A stretch of DNA of 64,000 nucleotides, from contig NW_023998490.1 in the NCBI RefSeq assembly GCF_014805625.2, forward strand, positions 2,489,519 through 2,553,518. Reading direction: 5' to 3'. Positions 59,798 through 64,000 of the stretch are shown one piece after another (the stretch's first letter is position 1; each line of letters opens with the position of its first letter). The position numbers and the translations under genes are program-made. The notes beneath the pieces were generated by a model. That model was given only the letters and a program-made list of their open reading frames with translations. It searched no databases and was not told the origin of the DNA. Source of the DNA: Glossina fuscipes. Taxonomy: Eukaryota; Arthropoda; Insecta; Diptera; Glossinidae.

Positions 59798-61470
59798 ATT
59801 TTTTATAATTTAATTATTTTGGATAAGAATCCTCCAATGTTCTTGGCAAATAAATATACGTCTTTTATATGTATGCATCAATACAACAAAACAATATGTG
59901 AATACTTGATGTAGCTTTATCCTTCTCCCCATTGAAGTTATGTCTTCTCGCTTATAAAATTCAGAAATATGGATCAAAGATGCAGAAATTTGCTGCATAA
60001 ACATTTTCGATATTATGGAACGTTATCAGAACCATCTAAAACTGCACTAAGAGAGCTCGATAAAAAAAAATTGTAACTTACTTAAGCAGACAAAATTTAA
60101 AGTTTTCCAAAAAAAAAAAAACGAAATAATTTGCCAAAAACCGCTTTACGAAAGTTGTTGCGGAGGTAATGACGCATGTGAACGTACGAGAGTTGTTCCA
60201 AGTGTTAACGAAAATAAACGTTAATTGAACATAAAAGACAAAAGAAAACAAGAATTTATTAAATGACTTCAAATTGGATTTTTTTTTTTTTTTTAATTTA
60301 TTTATTGCATATGTTACTGCAGACTGCTGTGCAGGTTTTGCAGTGTTTGGTGGATATTAGTGGGTTAATCGCTTTAATATATTTGATAAAAAAAAGTTTT
60401 GAAAATTAAATGATATTTTTTATGCTTATTTTTTTTAAATTTTATTTTTTATTTATTTATTGCACGAATATAATTGCGAAAAATTAATTAGCGCTGGCCT
60501 AATTGCATTGCAACATGTTTTGAGGGCCGAAGAGAAAATTTCCGCGAATAAATTAACTTTGATTTTTCCTTAATAATCCTAAATATTGATTCAAGAAAGA
60601 AGTTCATAGCACTTTCGTCGACAAATGGCTTTAGCGTGATGTTTATAGCACCAACCAGCGCATACGTGAAGTCAGATTTGTTACCTCAGTTGAACGTAAT
60701 AAACATGAGTCAACGCTTCCCAAACTTGTGAAAAATTTTTACTAACTTTTGGTAAATAGCTCATCCTACCCCGGAAGAAGTCAACATCGAAGACATACCG
60801 CACACGAATTCAACAATTGTTGCTAAGCTTGATGGAATTTTTCAAGAAAGTGAGGGAGATCGGGACTCTTTCTCTTACGATGTCGCTGTGGAAATAAGCA
60901 TTGATAGGAAAACATTTTTGAGTCGGACAATATAAGGTGAGTCCCAGGCGAAAGTAATGTTTTTCGTTTTAGTTACGTTAAGATAGATAGGTGAAAGAAA
61001 TAAAAAGGGCCGCCATCAACTCGGTACAGCCGAGTTAGATTCTCAATGCAAATGACACAGTGAAATATACATATTTTGCACTTACTTAAGCGTAAGCACG
61101 TTTATGGTAGAAAAAATTGGAAGAAGACTGGCTAGAAGATTGGATCTAGTGTGTGCGTGGCGAATCGGTCGCCCGTTACCTATTGAGCACTCAGCATATC
61201 TACTACCAAGTACGTTCTACTCACATTTGAATTCGCGAACACATGCTCGGCAATCGTCACTCTTATCTAGTCGGTTATGTTGGTCACAATCAAAAGCTCA
61301 AAGTTTTGTAGCATAGCATGCTATAGCATAGCATGGTACTTACCGACAGGGTTTACTCCTCTCATTACATTGGAAGGGAATCATGGATCATGAATTGCCC
61401 ATGGTTCACTCCTTGCTAGAATCGATGAACAAGAAAGGCGTCGCTCTGCATCAGAACTATTTCAGGCCAA
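59798..61470. other. AT-rich non-coding DNA
   Basis: No supported gene. 61312-61337 holds a tandem TAGCATAGCATGC/TATAGCATAGCATGG pair with the palindrome ATAGCATGCTAT at its junction. Confidence 0.5.
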
Positions 61471-61479
61471 ACACTGATA

Positions 61480-61560
61480 AAACGGGGCGGGGTCATTTTG
61501 ATGCATCTCCTATGGACCCCGGACACTGACATTTGTTTTGCTCTCTATATAAGCCCCTTA
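61480..61560 (+). promoter_or_regulatory. Possible TATA-containing promoter
   Basis: A GC-rich box GGGGCGGGG (61482-61490) lies about 55 bp upstream of CTATATAAGCC (61544-61554). No TCAGT-type initiator was found at the expected distance and no ORF follows closely. It could equally be a transposon fragment or chance. Confidence 0.2.
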
Positions 61561-64000
61561 TGTAACGTGATAGTAGAAAACTGAGCTGAGAAAATGCGTA
61601 TGAAAATCACTTCAGTTCAACTTTCACGCAGAAATCCCAAAACTTTTGCGGTGATTTCATTGAGAAATATGGTGATTCGATCAAAATTGCATAATATAAA
61701 AAAAATCTGCTAAAATTTTTATGCGAAATGACACCAACCATTTTTTCTTTGATCAATTATTCTGCGCAGCAAATCTACCAGCGTTTGCTTGTATAGCAAG
61801 CATAACAACGAAGCTAACTTTTGTGATTTACAGACCAGGACTTATGTAACGAACATATATCTAACCGGGATGGGATCCATAAAAGGCTAAAATTTTTTTC
61901 TCATTTCACCACACTTTCCACAAGTTTTTTATTGCTTAGTAAAGCATATGCAAGCAAATCTCGTTACATAATAGTACAGTTTCAAGGCCGCCATTAACTT
62001 TACAGGCAAGCTTCAGTACATGAAATCAAGGAACGTTTAAGAACTTTAATGGTGACATTAAATAGTCCGCACCATGATAGTTACCAAGGAATTATTTTTC
62101 CCTTTCTATTTTATTATGAAAACATTCATAACCTTCACATTAAAATATCATAAAGAAAAAAGAAAAAAAAACTGATACAATAAGATTAACTAGTGATCTG
62201 ATGCTCGTACACACCTTAAACGAAATAAATAAAAATAACTTTTGCAAAACTTTTTGACATTTATTCAAATTAAATTCTTACTCGATTTCGATTCGATTGG
62301 TAAAAGGAAAACAAAAAGCGGGTCAAACGTTTTAATAAATTCCTGATAGTTTAACAAGGGAGAGGGCGGGGAAAAATACTACCGATTAATGAGTGGCTTT
62401 AAAATGTCTATAAACTGATTAGTCAAATGGGACTTGATCAGATTTGATAACTTAGACGCAAATAATGATTAGGGGGCAAGACATTTGAAGCATTTCTTAT
62501 TTTGGATATGAAAAATTTATTATAAGCAGTACTTACTAGAATCGAGATACATTGCTGTACATGGAGAAAAACAATTCCAAAATATCATCTTTATTAAGCT
62601 GTTAATTGCAAAGATTAGAAAAAAGCTTCTCGACTTTGTAATCAAATTAATTTAGAAATTAAAAAGTTTGCTGCTGCGTGCTAATGAACGTCGCATTGAC
62701 ACAACAAACACAACATCTTAAGTCAATTTTATTCTTATTTAGTATTTTCTTTTTTTTAATAATTGCAAAAATTTATTTTGAGAAGCTTTGCTCGATAGTT
62801 ATCCGTCCGTCTGTCTGCCTGCCTGTCTATCAGTGTGTCTATTCGCCTGGTTATGAATATCTTAATAAATCGTTGGTGCAAATATTTTGAAAAAAGTTGA
62901 AGCTTGAAGCGATCGCTTGAACCACGTTCGAAAGGTAATACCATGAAAATATGTGCAGTATGTGGTGTTTGTTAATAGAAGGAGGAAAAGCAAGAAACGA
63001 AAAACAACAACAAAATGAAAAAATATCAAAATTTTTTGTTGAGTGATGCGGTGATGATAGTGGATAGCAAGTGTTTTAAGGTTTATTTTCCTGATTCACA
63101 GCAAAACAAGCATAACGTTGAAGAGTACGAATTGCGATGGCGATGATCATGATGATGACGATGGCTTGGTTTTTAACTTGTAATATGCGGGTTTGGTTTT
63201 AATGATATAACGCGTGCCAAATAAAAAACAAAAAAAAAAAAAGAAAAGAAAAACACAAAAAGTAATTGACTGGAAGGTGCATAAAGGTGTAGTATATAAA
63301 ATTATTAGTAAACAATAAAATTATCTTTTCATAGAAATTTTAAGAACGATAGGAACACGTCAGCCTTAGTATATCGATTGTAAAAGATTGACGCAAAGGT
63401 GTGAGATCCGTTAAGCTACCTTCGTATGGAGATCTATTATACACGTAAGCAACAGTTGCTAGCCAAGCATTCGCCCTGGAAGTTATTTGGGTGTTTGTGA
63501 AACGATGATTTAGCCTACAAACTATAATCTGTTTTCCTCGTCTTAAGTTAATATCTGGGGTTCACGATACATCCGTTTAGGTTATAAGTTTTCATTCTCT
63601 CTGGTTAGTTTTAATGACATTCCCCCAATTGTAAACATATTCACTTGTTATAAACCAATCTAAATAAGCAACATACTCAACGGCCACGGTGCCCTGTTCT
63701 TTGGTTTATCGTCCCCCAGGCTCTTCTTCTCTTGGAGATCTTTTTGATTTTTTATCCGTAACGTTTTACTTACACATTTGTTCGTAATTCATTTGGCATT
63801 GTCATCATCCCGGTGATGGTTAAATAGCGATATTACGCTGCTTTTTATACAGAAACCTGAGATACGAATGCTTCGAATGAAAATCAGGGCCAACGTATCT
63901 ACACTTTCAGGGGTCTTAGTGCAGAAGGACTGGGGAAATCAACAAACCCCATTTCTTACTTCTTGTGATCGAAGTCAGCTAATTCGACTTTGAGTGAGAA
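61561..64000. other. AT-rich non-coding DNA to the window end
   Basis: No supported gene. 62803-62850 contains CCGTCCGTCTGTCTGCCTGC, the inverse texture of the GACAGACGGA repeat. 63136-63165 is rich in GAT triplets. Poly(A) tracts lie near 63229. Confidence 0.5.

Noticed and set aside
1..64000. tRNA and rRNA genes, CRISPR arrays, bacterial operons
   Set aside because: Looked for A/B-box and T-loop phrases, regular spaced repeats and ribosome-binding sites. Found nothing convincing. tRNA detection by eye is weak, so a covariance search would be decisive.

Overview
The window looks like intergenic and intronic DNA of an AT-rich insect nuclear genome. A dipteran is most likely, and a tephritid-like fruit fly is a reasonable guess. 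This rests on many poly(A)/poly(T) tracts and microsatellites, open reading frames that are short and scattered, one spliced-looking coding exon, jockey-like and R1-like non-LTR retrotransposons, mariner relics, and a core promoter with an arthropod-type initiator. No bacterial operon, CRISPR array, rRNA or convincing tRNA was seen. The species assignment is inference, because no database could be searched.

Layout. 1-15.9 kb is AT-rich non-coding DNA with repeat fragments. It holds the only convincing host coding exon (7255-7377, minus strand: acceptor, ATG, 39 codons in phase 0, consensus donor) and an unassigned acidic ORF at 14.1-14.4 kb. 16.0-16.3 kb is a long alternating purine-pyrimidine block. 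17.6-23.5 kb is repeat-rich: dispersed-repeat copies, a degenerate tandem array (21.5-21.8 kb) and a solo-LTR-like segment (22.1-22.6 kb) with a GC-rich duplication followed by a TATA box and initiator. 23.8-26.1 kb is a decayed, internally deleted R1-like retrotransposon ending in a poly(A) tail.

28.8-32.7 kb is the most striking structure. Two 5'-truncated copies of one jockey-like retrotransposon lie tail to tail, giving arms of about 1.69 kb around a 34-bp AT-rich spacer. I found no difference between the arms over about 1.29 kb in the middle of each arm. The edges of the arms differ by roughly 5% and 8%. That mosaic suggests arm-to-arm gene conversion, or an assembly artefact that must be excluded.

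33-64 kb is mostly AT-rich non-coding DNA. It contains an internally deleted mariner with recognisable ends (40.64-41.35 kb), a second mariner fragment (48.96-49.30 kb, minus strand), several copies of one dispersed repeat family, microsatellites, and a 240-bp degenerate TAG-type trinucleotide array (59.56-59.80 kb).

No pathway is encoded here. The exon at 7.3 kb probably belongs to a long-intron gene that extends beyond the window. The rest is transposon debris and low-complexity DNA. The retroelement reading frames show cis relationships such as truncation, internal deletion and inverted duplication, not cooperating genes.
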